Made by a program: the position numbers and the translations under genes | Notes under the pieces: generated by a model | What the model was told of the DNA's origin: nothing | The model's database searches: none | What the model saw: only the letters and a program-made list of their open reading frames with translations | Assembly: GCA_947561395.2 (NCBI GenBank) | Contig: OX387184.1 | Span: forward strand, 15,480,205-15,544,204 | Source: Buxus sempervirens | Taxonomy: Eukaryota > Streptophyta > Magnoliopsida > Buxales > Buxaceae | Length of the DNA stretch: 64,000 nt | Direction of reading: 5' to 3' | Shown here: piece after piece, positions 12,001 through 24,113 of the stretch | How the letters are laid out: the number at the start of each line of letters is the position of its first letter | How positions within the stretch are numbered: the first letter of the stretch is position 1

Positions 12001-13769
12001 AGGAAATTGCAGGTTGAGCGAATGGTAAAAAGGCCTTAACTCTACTGACCTATAGGTTCTCAATTTATTTATTTTTTCATAGATGAGGTTATATCTGTAG
12101 CCATTTCATAGGTTATTATAAGTTCTGTGAGCCCTTAAGAGACTTGGTAACATGTTAGAGCTAATTGAAAAATTGCAGCATTAGCTGATCCTTTAGTTCT
12201 CCATTGTTCTCTTTAGGGACTTGCTGATCTGTTTGCTAAAATGCTAATTCATACATATTTCCATTGAGAATTGATGAGACACTCTTTTTTACTTCATTGG
12301 GAGGGTAAGGCTTTTAGTTAAATAAGTTCAAGTTGATGACTTCAGTTGGGACGAGGAATTTTGTTTTTCTTGATGTTTGTTGCCTTCATAATATTCTTGA
12401 TCTGTTCTCATAGTAGACATTTCCTTAGAGAGATGAAAAGGATGAAATGAGGTTCATGGTCATTGCCAAATTTTTGTGGCCATTCTGGGACAATGATTAT
12501 AGCAATGTTAAATCATTGTTACCTATAAGGTAGAAAAAATGATACATCCCCCATTTTATTGTATCAGGATAAACTGAACTGTAACGAATTTAATTGGCAA
12601 TCTAAACAAGGAAATTCCCAACTCGAATACTGTTCTGCCATCCTGACTGTTGAAAATGACTTCTTCCCGTTCCTATGTGGAAGTTGGAAAAATAACTTCA
12701 ATTTGATCTATTTAACTGTTATCTCCAGATTCCTGTTTAGCATCTGTTATTAAAGTATCATTAGTGTATATGAAACTAATTTCATGGCCACGTCAGTGTG
12801 CATTCTGTAACTGAAATTCGCCAAAATATGTTTGATTTGCTACATGCAGTAAACATATTAGTGCTGCATAAATATTTTTCAAAATTTTGTGGATCAATTA
12901 AGTTCTAATTGAACTAATATGAAAATTGTTCATCCTTGTGAGTTATCTAAACCAAGAGCAAATGTCATTTTACTGCTATTCCTAATGAGATGTTTGAACT
13001 AATTTGATTAAGAAGGAATATGTAAATCCCGAGTGGGTGATTAAGAAATTTATGGGGTTTAATTTTGTAGCATGTGATGGCTCTAATGGGGAAGCATTTT
13101 CTTGTGCAACTCCATCTAGGAATGATCAAGAACTTACTTGTATTCTTTTTTCCAGTAAAGTTAATTTCTGTATATGTATTTGTCTTTGTATGTGTACCTG
13201 AGGGTCTCAAGGTAGTATCCGAGTGAAGTTACTAAGATGAATTCCTGTTTAAAAATGTACTTAGTAAGGCTTCTTTAGACATGCCTTGAGATTGACTTAA
13301 ACGATCCATGGTTCTGGTACTTTTGCAGGTGATGGACAAGCATTTGAATATTCTGGCAAAATCGCACATAGAAACACGTTTTGTGAAAATTCATGCAGAG
13401 AAAAGCCCTTTCTTGGCTGAAAAGCTTAAGATTGTAGTACTTCCAACCCTTGCCCTCATAAAGAACACAAAAGTTGAAGATTATGTGGTATGAGTTAACT
13501 GATATAGATATGATAATTTGGGTTGGGTGTGTTTATCTATTATCTATTTTCTAAAGGTTGACACAGCCCAATTGAATGCATGGCAGGTAGGATTTGATGA
13601 ACTTGGTGGGAAAGATGAGTTCAGCACTGAGGAACTGGAGGAGAGGCTTGCCAAATCAGAAGTTATCATAAATGAGGGTGAATGCTCGCTAAAGCCATCA
13701 AATTCTAGTGCCTTAACTCGAAGAAATGTCCGCCAAAGCGCAAATTCATACTCTTCCGATTCAGATTAG
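9023..13769 (+). CDS. TXNDC9-type thioredoxin-domain protein
   Basis: Four coding exons, 9023-9046, 9142-9417, 13329-13487 and 13587-13769, all with GT-AG limits, give 213 residues, close to the Arabidopsis homologue At2g18990. Residues about 9-65 are a charged helical region with LDRLDLDDLEVLRERRLLQM; residues about 70-165 form the thioredoxin/phosducin-like fold with VVCHFYRDNWPCKVMDKHL and IVVLPTLALIKN; the C-terminus is acidic and serine-rich (SYSSDSD). Where a true thioredoxin has CxxC there is only one cysteine (WPCK), so a redox role is unlikely. TXNDC9 proteins are known as co-factors of the CCT/TRiC chaperonin acting on tubulin and actin folding; that role is by family. Intron 2 is about 3.9 kb and contains a hAT MITE. 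Confidence 0.92.
10901..11255. mobile_element. hAT-type MITE in TXNDC9 intron 2
   Basis: Perfect 16-bp terminal inverted repeats, CAGTGGCGGAACCAGG, are flanked by exact 8-bp target duplications, CTTGTACC, at 10893-10900 and 11256-11263. The 8-bp duplication and the CA-starting ends mark hAT. The body is a series of related units with GGGGGCAAACCAGAAATTTT and has no transposase. Relatives lie at 24984-25216 and 40003-40240. Confidence 0.92.
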
Positions 13770-14459
13770 TCCCAGACGTTTTCTCCACTTGGAAAACTTC
13801 TCTACCTGTGCAGGTTGGTGGCATGTTCAGTTGTATGATCCTCTCTTCCAATGCTCCAGGAATACTGTAGTTATTGCTCTCAGGAAGCTTTTGCCATTAT
13901 TGCTTGAGGTTGATTGGAAGAATGAGGCTATTCTGCTTGATTAAGATATGGCTAATGAATTACTATAACTCATCTCTTTGATGGTGTCATGTTGTGAGTG
14001 TTTGAATGAGTTCCAGTGGAACATCGGTTGTGTTCCATTGCTTTAGGTTATGTGTGGAAGTTTGAATTTAAAACTGTAGAGAAAAGAATGCAAAATTGCA
14101 AAAGAAAAGAAAAAAAAAGGAGTCATATTTGATATTTCCACGTTTGGTTAAGATGAGAAATATGGATATAAAAAAAAAAAAAGATTTCGATAAGATCAAA
14201 GAAATAGTTGGATTACAAGGGAAGTTATAATGTCTTTTCTCTCGTGTTTGAGAAAAGGAATTGGGCTCAGGAATTCAAAGCTAGGAGTTGGGAATTGCAA
14301 TTGGGTCGAAGAATTATAAAAAACATCTTTGGGGGAAGATAAAGAATTAGAATTAATAATCACTATGTAATTCGTTAGAATTGGCAATTACAATTCCCAA
14401 AGTTTTTTATTATTCTATGTTTAAGAATTAATAGAAGTCCGTAATAGCTTCCAATGGCA
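13770..14459. other. 3' flank of TXNDC9-like gene
   Basis: Presumed 3' UTR followed by AT-rich sequence with many GAATTG/CAATTC motifs, which suggests a decayed MITE, but its limits cannot be fixed. Confidence 0.4.
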
Positions 14460-14825
14460 TCAAACAACCACTACCACATCATCACAATTACCATCACCAC
14501 CACACCACTACCACCACCATCGCCAGTACCATACATCCACCACTATAACCATGTCACCATACAACCACCATTATAATCACCACCACACCACTATAGCCAC
14601 CACCACCATGACCACGTCAATGCTTCCACCACACTACTATCAGCCACCAACATTGCTAATACCACTACTACCATCATTCCACCACCACCTCCATTCAACT
14701 ATCATTACTACCACTACCACAGCATCACCATCACCATCATCACAATCTGCACCATTACCACTTCCAACACCAACACACCACCTCCACCACCAATACCACC
14801 ATCATTAGATAACCATCACTGCAAC
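14460..14825. repeat. Imperfect ACC/CAT triplet-rich tract
   Basis: About 360 bp of imperfect CCA, CAC and CAT units. The open frame inside (Thr/His/Pro-rich) reflects the repeat and is not a gene. Confidence 0.9.
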
Positions 14826-15050
14826 AACTACCAACCACCAAATAGCCTGTTATTATATTTTGTATTAATCTTTATATAATTTTTTTGTGTCAACCAAATG
14901 CTGGAACTGGAATTACAATAAGATTAAATTTTAAAATATTAATTCTCTGTTATGACCAAACAAAGAAATTTCAGTTTAAAGAACAAGAATTGGGAGAATG
15001 AAAAATCTGTATATTTGTAATTGTACAGTCTAATTCTAATTCTCTGTGTC

Positions 15051-15175
15051 AAACAAACCCTTAAATTTCTTCCAAAATCTCTACCTAACCAGCATATCCA
15101 ACACAACCTTTGGGACTTTAGCTTTGCCTAGGCTCTCTGGAAGGTTGAGAGTTTGGAAGAAATTTAAGGGTTTGT
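15051..15175. repeat. Fold-back repeat, 30-bp arms
   Basis: AACAAACCCTTAAATTTCTT on the left pairs with its complement near 15150-15175, forming arms of about 30 bp with one or two differences around a loop of about 65 bp. It may be a small MITE. Confidence 0.75.
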
Positions 15176-15269
15176 TTCTTCACATCACAGAGAAAAAGGA
15201 AAAAAAAGAGGAAAAGGTTGAATAGCACACTTAGGCTTGTTTGTCATACGAATACATACAAGTACGAAT

Positions 15270-15270
15270 G

Positions 15271-15301
<31 letters not shown>

Positions 15302-15302
15302 A
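15270..15302. repeat. TATG microsatellite
   Basis: About seven tandem TATG units. Confidence 0.95.
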
Positions 15303-16826
15303 ATGTAGTTGTACCCTCGTAATGCGAAACGAAACTCTGGCATGATCTATTCCTACGCTACTTGTATTATATTTTCGTGGGGAGTGAGCCGAGCATTCAT
15401 CAAAGGCATCAAAGGCTGAAAGAGGATAGATACACTTTTAACGAAACGTTTAGCATATGTAAGTTTCTGGAAGTTATTTATTAAATCCAAGACTTCGGAG
15501 ATTTTTAAATTTCCCAAGTTGGGTTCTAAAATATCCGTTTCTGTTTCACAGACTTCCATGGTGTCTAGATTCTAGTGGCCCAGATGCCGAACATATCCTT
15601 TCACTATTGCTTCCCACCTGCTGTAGCCTGTAAGAAAGTTGATGGACTTGCATACCTGAAAAACAAAGGATCTCCCATCAAGTCCAGGTAGAAATTGAGT
15701 CTACGGTAACAAAACCAATTCAGTGATCTAAACCATTTAATTTGCTTCGAACATTTTCCCAAGCTTAATCTCTACCCAGACATGTCTATGAACTTATAAT
15801 CGAAGCCAATTCTCAGCATCTGTGATTTAATAGTAGGTTAGTCTTACTGCTTTTGGGCAGGTGAGGAAAATCACCCCAGTTTAATGGCAGGTACCAGACC
15901 TGAAGTTTATGCACAGAAGTTATCCAGGTCCAGTCCATGCCCATACAAGACTCAGATGTATCGATGAGCTCAAACGAAACAACTACTTAATAATTTAATA
16001 AACAAAATCTATGGAAATAATATGCATTAGAAAAAGTTCTTAAGTTCCAATGTGGAACTCAAAAACAAAAAGTATTGATACAAAAATGCTGCAACTAAAC
16101 TGCAATAGATGAACTTATATTCTTTCTAAATCATTGGGTTTGATGCTCAACAAGTTGCTCTTCAATCTCGAAGCAAAGTTGTTCAATATTTTTCTTCAAA
16201 TAGCTTTTTCATAAAGATCTATACTGACAACTGTAAAATTTTGAAAATCAAGACATATGCTTCCCTTGCTGTTGGGATAAGGGACATTCCCTATAATTGC
16301 AATGGAGATAAAAGAATCATAGAGAATTCTAGAACTGTATCCTCAAATCAACATGATTCTCGACAGGTTAGGAATTCAAGAATTGGTGCACTAAACATAC
16401 AATTTGGATCAAATAAATTTAAACTCTACACCTTTAATCATACGCAGAGGCCAGGAAGGAGTGGACACAGGCTTATATCATTTTCTGATGAAAGAAAAGA
16501 AGAGAGAAAAAAAAATGTAAAGATTGAGATATAGTACCTTGGAATGGAAGGCCAGGTTCAGTTCCCTGTTTTGGTATATGCCGCCGGATCACAATCCTTG
16601 TTCGTTTCCTCCTTCTAAGACTGTTATTATGACCTGATAGATTCTACCTTCCTCCCATCTGGGAAGTATGTACTTAAGAACATGGTCAATTTTTTCTTTT
16701 GAGTCTTCATTAACCCGTCGTTATTCAAGATCATACATGGTTTCTGTTAACAGAAACTTCAGTTTGATATCCTTCTGTAGATAAGTGACCATCCTCCCAA
16801 GGTTTTGACCCAAACTCCATTTAACC
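15303..16826. other. Intergenic, promoter side of lectin kinase
   Basis: No exon could be supported on either strand. Short open frames at 15353-15559 (-) and 16241-16534 (+) show no family resemblance I know. Confidence 0.4.
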
Positions 16827-18849
16827 ATGGAAACCTTTTTTATCTTTCTGAAACTTTTTTTCTTTGGATTTACTCGTTCAGAGACCAACTTTGTGTACAA
16901 TGGATTTCTCCATGCAAATATGAGCTTATATGGAGATTCATACGTCAGATCTGACGGCCTATTGGCAGTTACCACCAATTCACCAAAGCTATTTGGGCAT
17001 GCATTCTATCCTTCTTCCCTGCGATTCAAGGAAACCTCATCTAACTATTCACCCATTGCTTCATTCAGTACAAACTTCATCTTCTTCATTTCCCCCATGA
17101 ATTCTGAATTTGGGGGCCATGGTCTTGCCTTTGTTCTATTATCCACCAAGGAACCTCAGGGTTGTCTTTCCAACCACTATTTGGGTCTCCCGAATGTCCT
17201 CAATTCCAACACTAGGCTAGTTGCAGTTGAGTTTGATATTGTACAAAATATTGAATTCAATGACATCAATGATAACTATGTGGGTATAGATATACCCAGC
17301 TTGGTCTCCAATATATCTGAACCAGCAGCTTATTTTTCCAGAAAAAAACAGCGAGGACAATAATTCAATCAATCTCAAGAGTGGAGATCCCATTCATGCA
17401 TGGATAGAATACTCTGGCAAGGAGAAGGTGATGAATGTGACAATCTCTCCTTTTGGTGTTCCAAAGCCAAATCAGCCTTTGATCTCATTCCCCATCAATC
17501 TCTCAATGGTTGTAGATGAGTATATGTATGCTGGATTCTCAGCTTCCACTGGTATCCTCACTGCTGCACATAATGTGCTAGGTTGGAGCTTTAGGACTGG
17601 GGGGAGGAGTGAAGATTTAGATCCTTCTCGGCCCCCTTCTGTAAGATCTGAAAGGGTTGTGCAGAGAAAATCATTTGCAGTAGGCATCTCTTTGGCATGT
17701 TTTACTCTGGTTTTACTGTTAATCTCAGGTGCAATTCAGGTGGTACGAAGGACAAGGAATGTAGCTGACGTCTTAGACAATTGGGAAATTGAGTTTGGAG
17801 CTCGCAGATTCAAATATTCTGAACTCTCAGCTGCTACGAAGGGTTTTGGAGAGAGGAATATTATTGGGATTGAAGGATTTGGGAGAGTTTACAAGGGGAT
17901 AATTCCTAGAAGAGGGCTTGGAGTGGCAATAAAGAGGGTTGCTCATGGCTCAAGGCAAGGAATGAGAGAATTTGTTGCAGAAGTAACAAGCATGGGAAAT
18001 CTTAGACATCGGAATCTGGTGCAGTTATATGGCTGGTGCAGAATGAAGGATGATCTTCTCATTGTCTATGAGTATGTCCCAAATGGAAGCCTTGACAAGC
18101 TCCTGAGTGACCAAAAGAACATACTGACTTGGGAGCAGCGGTATAGGATATTGATTGGAGTTGCACAAGCTTTGTTGTATCTTCATGAAGAATGTGACCA
18201 GAAGGTGATCCACAGGGATGTGAAGCCAAGCAACATCCTCATAGATGCGGACAGCAATGCAAAGCTCGGAGATTTTGGACTTGCCAGGATTTATGATCAT
18301 GGGATCAATCCCCAGACAACCCACATTGTAGGGACTCCGGGGTACCTTGCTCCTGAGATAACTAGGACAGGGAAAGCAACCACCAGCACAGATGTGTACA
18401 CTTATGGCATATTAATGTTAGAAGTGGCTTGTGGGAGAAGACCTATTGACCCCCAGAAAAATGCAATGGAATTGGTTTTGGTTGATTGGGTTAGGGAACT
18501 ACAGTCTAGAGGAGAAATCACAAGAGCCACTGACCCCATTTTGGACTTCTATAACCTAGATCAAGTAAAACTTGTTCTTAGTCTTGGCTTGCTTTGTACC
18601 CATCCCATACCTCATTACAGGCCAAGCATGAGAAGAGTAGTGCAATTTCTCTTGGGAGATGCCAGCCTTCCTCAACTACCCGCTGATGTTCACCTCGAGG
18701 TTCCTGGTTCAATGATGGAAGTATCTGATGTTTACCCCGAGAGTTCTGATCCTTTTTGTTGTAGAATGACTTATTCTAAGAGTACATGTAGCTTCTCAAG
18801 CTTTGACAAAAACATTTTTCCTAATAAGGGTTCCAGAGCAACTTTCTAA
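16827..18849 (+). CDS. L-type lectin receptor kinase, one frame break
   Basis: An intronless gene as usual for this family. Reading runs from 16827, shifts by one base near 17330-17347 (a T5 run and an A7 run) and continues to 18849; with one base fewer it would be 673 residues, the usual length. Residues 1-19 are a signal peptide; the legume-lectin domain follows (GHGLAFVLLSTKE, VAVEFDIVQN, DINDNYVGID); a membrane segment lies at about 282-303; then comes a Ser/Thr kinase with Lys369, HRD 462-464, DFG 482-484 and GTPGYLAPE. The glycine loop reads GIEGFG, with Glu in place of the second Gly. Such receptors sit in the plasma membrane and act in defence and stress sensing. The break may be a sequencing error in a homopolymer or a recent loss of function; all other kinase landmarks are kept. 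Confidence 0.85.
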
Positions 18850-19360
18850 AGTTGAGTACTTGTCTATGTCTACAAGGAACATAATTTCCTGTAGATGGTG
18901 GAAAAACGCCCATTCTGTATCCAAAACATCTTTGGAAGTACAAGATTCTAGGACAGGCATAAGAAACATTTTATTGCATGGTCAGTTGGTTCTATTGTCT
19001 TGCAAAGTGTCTGATATTTCTTTAACAATCAAGCAATCATCATTTCAAATCTTATATAGTGACATGCATCAATGTTCATATGCTCATAGGAAAGGGGAAA
19101 ATCAGAGGTCACGTTAAATCAAACTCTGTATTCTCAAACTACAAAAGCCAAAGTGAAAACACACTATGCTACTAGCAAAAGTACCTATTGTGTGTTCATA
19201 ACAACCATTGTGTGTTCATATCTGTGATGACTGAAGATTACAAAGTTTCTTATCAAGAACAAGCATCAGTTTACTATGGTATCCATTCATGGTACCATTT
19301 ATTATAGTATTCAACATTTCTTTTATCAAGGGATCAATCATTGTGAATCATAAAAAACTC

Positions 19361-19510
19361 GCGGAAAATCAGAAATTATGTATCAATGTAAAGATACGTG
19401 ATCATAAGAATATTATAATTTAGGAAAGTTAGAGACCGTGCTTCAATGTAAGTATGTGGCCATAAAAATGTTATAATGGAGAAAACCAGAGATCCTTGTT
19501 TTAATAAATA
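19361..19510. repeat. Imperfect tandem repeat, unit about 60 bp
   Basis: Two full units and one partial unit, each with GGAAA.TTAGAGA, TCAATGTAA and ATAA.AATATTATAAT-like blocks. Units are clearly diverged. Confidence 0.6.
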
Positions 19511-20040
19511 ATTAAATTGTGTAAAACAGTTAAAACCAGGTATCTCAAAAATATTGGTCTGAGACTACAAACATTAGGATGAAAACATTATTATGTAAAC
19601 AAGGTTAGCTCAGTTAGCAGAGGATGTAAACCCAGTAAGATAGTTGCTAGAATGTATTTGTTTTTATGTACATTGCATCTCATTGATTGGAACAAGCATT
19701 TATCCAGTGATTACTTGGACTGAAACTGAAAAGCAGACAATTATAAATTATCTGAAGTCTCAGTATCAGTGCTCTACAATATATGAACAATTATAAGCAC
19801 TGTCCTAATGAACAATTGGTTTACAACAGTAGGCAATATCAAATTGCAGTTCAAGATTCAGTCAATTACCTTAATGCCAAACTAGGGCTTTTATCTCACT
19901 GGGATTTACGACCATGATAAATGTCACACAATTTGCGCTATAGAGACCTTGGGTTGCCTTGCTCAATCTTATGATGCTACAATACAAGGAGCTTCTTGCA
20001 GGAGGACCCATTGAGGAGTTTTGAGAACAAAGGACGCATG

Positions 20041-20137
20041 GGAGTTCATGTCAATGGATTGGATAATGAACCTAAATGCTGGAGGATGCATAGGAGTTCA
20101 TATCAGTGGATTGGATTATGAACCTAAATCCTGGAGG
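20041..20137. repeat. Tandem repeat, 52-bp unit, two copies
   Basis: Copies start at 20041 and 20093 and share TGGATTGGAT, ATGAACCTAAAT and CTGGAGGA with a few substitutions. Confidence 0.85.
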
Positions 20138-20585
20138 AGAGATCATGAAATCCTCTATTGGGATTTTATCGCCTGTATAAAGGACATTATGCTTAGTCCT
20201 GGCTTGTATTTTTCCCGTTTCCTCCCCATTTAAAGGCCGTATATGAGAAGAGATGATATTATTGTTGGCGATATCATCATCCCAGTGATAACCGCCATTA
20301 ATCGCCATAGTGCTTGTTATCCAAAGATATTAGAGCATGATGACATCAAAGGCTCTTTCAGCTTCTCAGCTTGGACAAGAAAATCTTCGCCATGTAGGCT
20401 ACCACATGGTAGAAATGAAGTTTAGAGCATCTTCATGTTGACGAAGATTGTCATTATGCAAAATATGTGGCAAGAATTTCTCCTTTTGGGTGCTGAGTAT
20501 ATTTCCTTGATTCTTTCTGCATTTGAATATCTTGAGACTTCTAGGATCAACATGAAATATCTGACTGTTTTCATGGGTACCATAC

Positions 20586-22271
20586 CTAAGAAATCCAACT
20601 GCAAAAATTTTCTTTCTTCAACCCAATCTCATCCATAACTTCCAAAATCTGCCTTGACAACTCCACTCTGCCTGCTCTTCCATATATTTGTGCTAGCATC
20701 ACATAACTGGCGGTATTATATGGATCCAAATTTTGAAGCTTCCAAGCAGCAACTTCACCAACCATATCATTCCCGTGAAGTGCACAGGAACTAAGAAGAG
20801 CTTGCCATGCAACAGAGTTTGGTGCAAATGGCATCTCCTGCAATAAAAGATATGCCTCCTCTATTCTACCAGCCCTTCCCAGCATATCAATCACACAAAT
20901 ATAATGATCCAGCATTGGTTCAATACCATATTTTGAGCTCATGGTTTTCAAATATTGCAGCCCTTCCTTAACTAGACCTCCATGGTCACAACCAGTTAGA
21001 ACTGCAATGAAGGTGCTGCGGTTATAGACACCCGATCTGAATGCCTTTTCAGCAACTTCTAATGCTTCTCTACATTGCCCGTTTTGCACAAGACCTAGTA
21101 CTAGTGAATTCCATGAAACAACATCTCTCTTATGCATATCATCAAATGCCTGCTCTGATTCTTCAATCAAGCCACATCTTGCATACATGTGAATTAGTGA
21201 ATTACCTGCATAAATGTCATTCCAGCAGAGACCATTCTTAACGGTGCACACATGAACCGATCTGCCACATTCAGGCATACATAAGGTGGCACAAACAGTC
21301 AAAATGATCGTATATGTATGTGAATTGGGCTTTATTTGTTGCCCACACAACCTAAACAACTTAATAAACAATTCAAGTGCTTTATCCCAAGAACCACTTT
21401 CTGCAAACCCCCAAATAATACTGTTCCATGAAATTATATCTTTTTCTTCCATGGAATTAAAGATTTCAAAAGCTTTATCAATCAACAGGTGCTGAACATA
21501 AGCTGTCATCATAATGTTCCATGAGATTAAATCTTTCCACTCTAGCCCATTGAAAATTTTCTCTGTAACATCTAAGTGTCCTAATTTGGAGTACAAATTC
21601 ATCAAAGAATTCGAGACAAAAATAAATTTTTTTTGTCCTTCATCTAGAAGTTTTACTATCAGAGAGTGAATCTGCACTGCATTTACAAGTGACATCACAT
21701 CGGAACACAATTTTACAAGAATACTGAAAGTATAAGAATTGGGTAATATCTTTAATGAGAAAAAATCACCATAGAGACTTGCAAAGAGCTTCAGAGCATG
21801 CAAAGGCTGAGAATTCTTTGAATAACAGGAAATCATGGCTGTCCATGTGATTACATTCTGACGCCGAATCGGAATCGTATTAAATATCCCACACGCTTCC
21901 GAGACGAAACCCAATTTCGAAAATCCCACAATCATCAATGTATAAGATGTCGAATTCTTCTGGGGCATTCTTTCAAACAACTGGCGAGCAGAATTTAACT
22001 TATTGGATTCGATAAGAACCTTCAACATTGCATTCCAAGACACTTGATTTCGATGAGACATTTTTTCAAACACCTCCCTGGCTTTGTTTATTTCCCCAAC
22101 TCGGCCGTATTCTGTCATCATCTTTGTTTGGGAGATGGCCGATCCTTCAAAAGAGTTTCGGAGAACAGTTACTGTTCGCGCCAAAACCTTATTTGAAGCG
22201 TAAAGAAAAGGAGATGATATCCCATTAAAGGTTTGATGAAGATGGAACATCTTGGCCGCATTTGCAGGCAT
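20586..22271 (-). CDS. PLS-type PPR protein ending in an E-like motif
   Basis: A single uninterrupted reading frame of 561 residues. The N-terminus is rich in basic and hydroxylated residues, as in organelle-targeting peptides. From about residue 45 there are successive 31-36-residue repeats with PPR signatures (NQVSWNAMLKVLIE, DLISWNIMMTAYVQ, DIISWNSIIWGFAE, DVVSWNSLVLGLVQ). The C-terminus has the E-region pattern ending EIGLKKENFCSWIS, after which the protein stops; no full E+ or DYW domain follows. PLS proteins usually bind single organellar transcripts and act in C-to-U editing, often with a DYW partner supplied in trans; that role is inferred. No intron is needed. The RNA target cannot be told from the sequence. 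Confidence 0.9.
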   Translation of the reverse strand: MPANAAKMFHLHQTFNGISSPFLYASNKVLARTVTVLRNSFEGSAISQTKMMTEYGRVGEINKAREVFEKMSHRNQVSWNAMLKVLIESNKLNSARQLFERMPQKNSTSYTLMIVGFSKLGFVSEACGIFNTIPIRRQNVITWTAMISCYSKNSQPLHALKLFASLYGDFFSLKILPNSYTFSILVKLCSDVMSLVNAVQIHSLIVKLLDEGQKKFIFVSNSLMNLYSKLGHLDVTEKIFNGLEWKDLISWNIMMTAYVQHLLIDKAFEIFNSMEEKDIISWNSIIWGFAESGSWDKALELFIKLFRLCGQQIKPNSHTYTIILTVCATLCMPECGRSVHVCTVKNGLCWNDIYAGNSLIHMYARCGLIEESEQAFDDMHKRDVVSWNSLVLGLVQNGQCREALEVAEKAFRSGVYNRSTFIAVLTGCDHGGLVKEGLQYLKTMSSKYGIEPMLDHYICVIDMLGRAGRIEEAYLLLQEMPFAPNSVAWQALLSSCALHGNDMVGEVAAWKLQNLDPYNTASYVMLAQIYGRAGRVELSRQILEVMDEIGLKKENFCSWIS

Positions 22272-22700
22272 GTCTCACTTTTGTGACTCAAGCAAGTCTG
22301 CTTGGAAGCAGGCCCTGACTGACCCCGTAAGAGGACTTGATGGGCTACGAGGGCTAATGTGGGCTTTGAGTCCCATAACAATCTTAGTTTTGGTCCGGTG
22401 GTTCTTTGAAGAATAAGCAATCAGGGCCATTAGATGTTCCATTCCGATTTGACCAAATAGATTTGGCCTGGGCTCTCATGTGTCTAATCTCAGCCCAAAA
22501 ATTAAATCCGGGTCCAACAAATCTTTTGTTGAAAACAGGAGTCCCGGAAGGTAAAATCAAACTGAACACATACTTAGCATCTCAGGGACACAGAACCTTG
22601 GCTAAGGTTGAGTTCACATCTTTTGAAATGTTTTTTGCGATGTGAGACATCATAGGACTGGTGAATCATTTTCTCAATCATTGTTTTTACATCACATGCA
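22272..22700. other. PPR gene 5' flank
   Basis: Upstream region of the minus-strand PPR gene. No element recognised. Confidence 0.4.
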
Positions 22701-23406
22701 ATGCTTTACTACATTACTATTTGTTGTGGCCGTGAGATGCAACTAAGGCTAGCAATGAGTCGAATACGGTATGGATCTACCATGATCCGAATTTGAATCG
22801 AAAATAAAAATCCAATATCCGAATTTGATCCGAAATCCAGCAAATCTTTTATACGTGAATCCAAATTTGAAACCGAATTTATATATTGTATCCGAATTTG
22901 AAATTCGACCGAATAAATAACCGAAATCCGAATTAGATCCGATTTGAACTTAAAACGCAAAAGTCAAGTTTAACTATTAAAGCAAATTTTAACTATCAAA
23001 ACTAATGAGCCATATAAATATTAAAGCAAGACATGAGTAAGGATGGTTCAACCATAGTTTATACAAAGTTTACCAACATTTTAATGAAAAGTATATGTTG
23101 ATTTCAGTTTGGATATCTTATTCGGATTGGATATGGACAGATTCGAATTCGGATCCGATATTCGTATTTGAACCACGGATCTATATCTCATATCCGAATT
23201 CGAGATTTTGGGATCGGATTCGAATACATATCCGACCCGTTGCCAGCCCTAGATGCAACCATGTGGAGCATCACATTGCGAATTTTTTTTTGAGTGGGCC
23301 CCACATAAAACATTTATAATCATGAAAAAACATTGCTTGTCAAATGCTCCATATGGTTGCATCTCACAGCCACAACATAAAACAATGTAGTAAACTAGTA
23401 AAGCAT
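22701..23406. mobile_element. MITE split by a nested hAT MITE
   Basis: The outer parts (22701-22743 and 23252-23406) form one element with inverted ends: GCTTTACTACATTACTATTT on the left, and on the right the complement of TTGTTTTATGTTGTGGCTGT. Shared internal blocks include GTGAGATGCAACCAT and GTGGAGCAT. A hAT MITE sits in its left arm. Relatives are at 23963-24113 and 37303-37471. Superfamily not assigned. Confidence 0.75.
22744..23251. mobile_element. hAT-type MITE, nested
   Basis: Ends TAAGGCTAGCAATGAGTCG and, complemented, TAGGGCTGGCAACGGGTCG. Exact 8-bp target duplications GATGCAAC lie at 22736-22743 and 23252-23259, within the arm of an older MITE. The body is full of GATCCGAATTTGAA-type units and carries no transposase. 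Confidence 0.9.
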
Positions 23407-23962
23407 CGTAGAAGATTTCATCTTGGTGTGGTGGTTTATGTGGTGACCAGAGAAATGAGTTGCCTAATCTCACAATGTCCAGAAGATTTATATCTACGCT
23501 TAGGTTTAACATTGACTAGGATAAACCAAGCTTCATCTCAACAAGAGTAGAATTAAAAACTTTAAAGTAAATAAAAGGGCATACAAACTATGATTGGGTG
23601 AAGTGTTATTGGATGGAACCAAGCTTTTAATTAACCAAATTTGAACCCCTCGAATCCTAATGAGTGATAACCCCAAGCAAGTTTCAACCATGAAAGGATT
23701 AGCCAACATATCCATAACCCAATGTTTACGAAACCATGATAAGTCAGACAAAGCCCAAATGGGTTCAGCTGATTTGTTTCCCTAGTTGGAAGAGAAGCTA
23801 AGCTAGGTCTAATCCAGCAAATGTGATCCCTTGATAAAGTTAGAACAAATAATACTGGCTGATGGTAAGGGCACAAATTTCAAACAGGAGGGGCCATAGG
23901 ATTTAATTAGTTCTATGGAGGTGATGGAGAGGACATCACCTACACTTTTATCTTATTGCATT

Positions 23963-24113
23963 GGTTTCGGTTCTTTGAGAGAGATGCTACCATGTGAAGC
24001 ATCTGACAATTAATCTTTTTTCAACAATAAAAACTCTATTACATTAATAAGAGGAAAAAATTTTCAACCGTCAGATGCTCCATGCGATACATCTCTTTCA
24101 AAGTTCTGTAGCC
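23963..24113. mobile_element. MITE, same family as 22701-23406
   Basis: Inverted arms of about 48 bp: the left contains GAGAGATGCTACCATGTGAA and GCATCTGAC, the right is its diverged complement around GGAGCATCTGACGG. No coding capacity. Confidence 0.75.

Larger units (their letters stand above)
18850..20585. other. Spacer between lectin kinase and PPR gene
   Basis: Contains the 3' flanks of two convergent genes and two imperfect tandem repeats listed separately. No exon was seen. Confidence 0.5.

Noticed and set aside
14551-14808. Open frame rich in Thr, His and Pro
   Set aside because: It is the translation of an ACC/CAT repeat tract.
17472-18324. Minus-strand frames opposite the lectin kinase
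   Set aside because: Shadows of the kinase coding strand.
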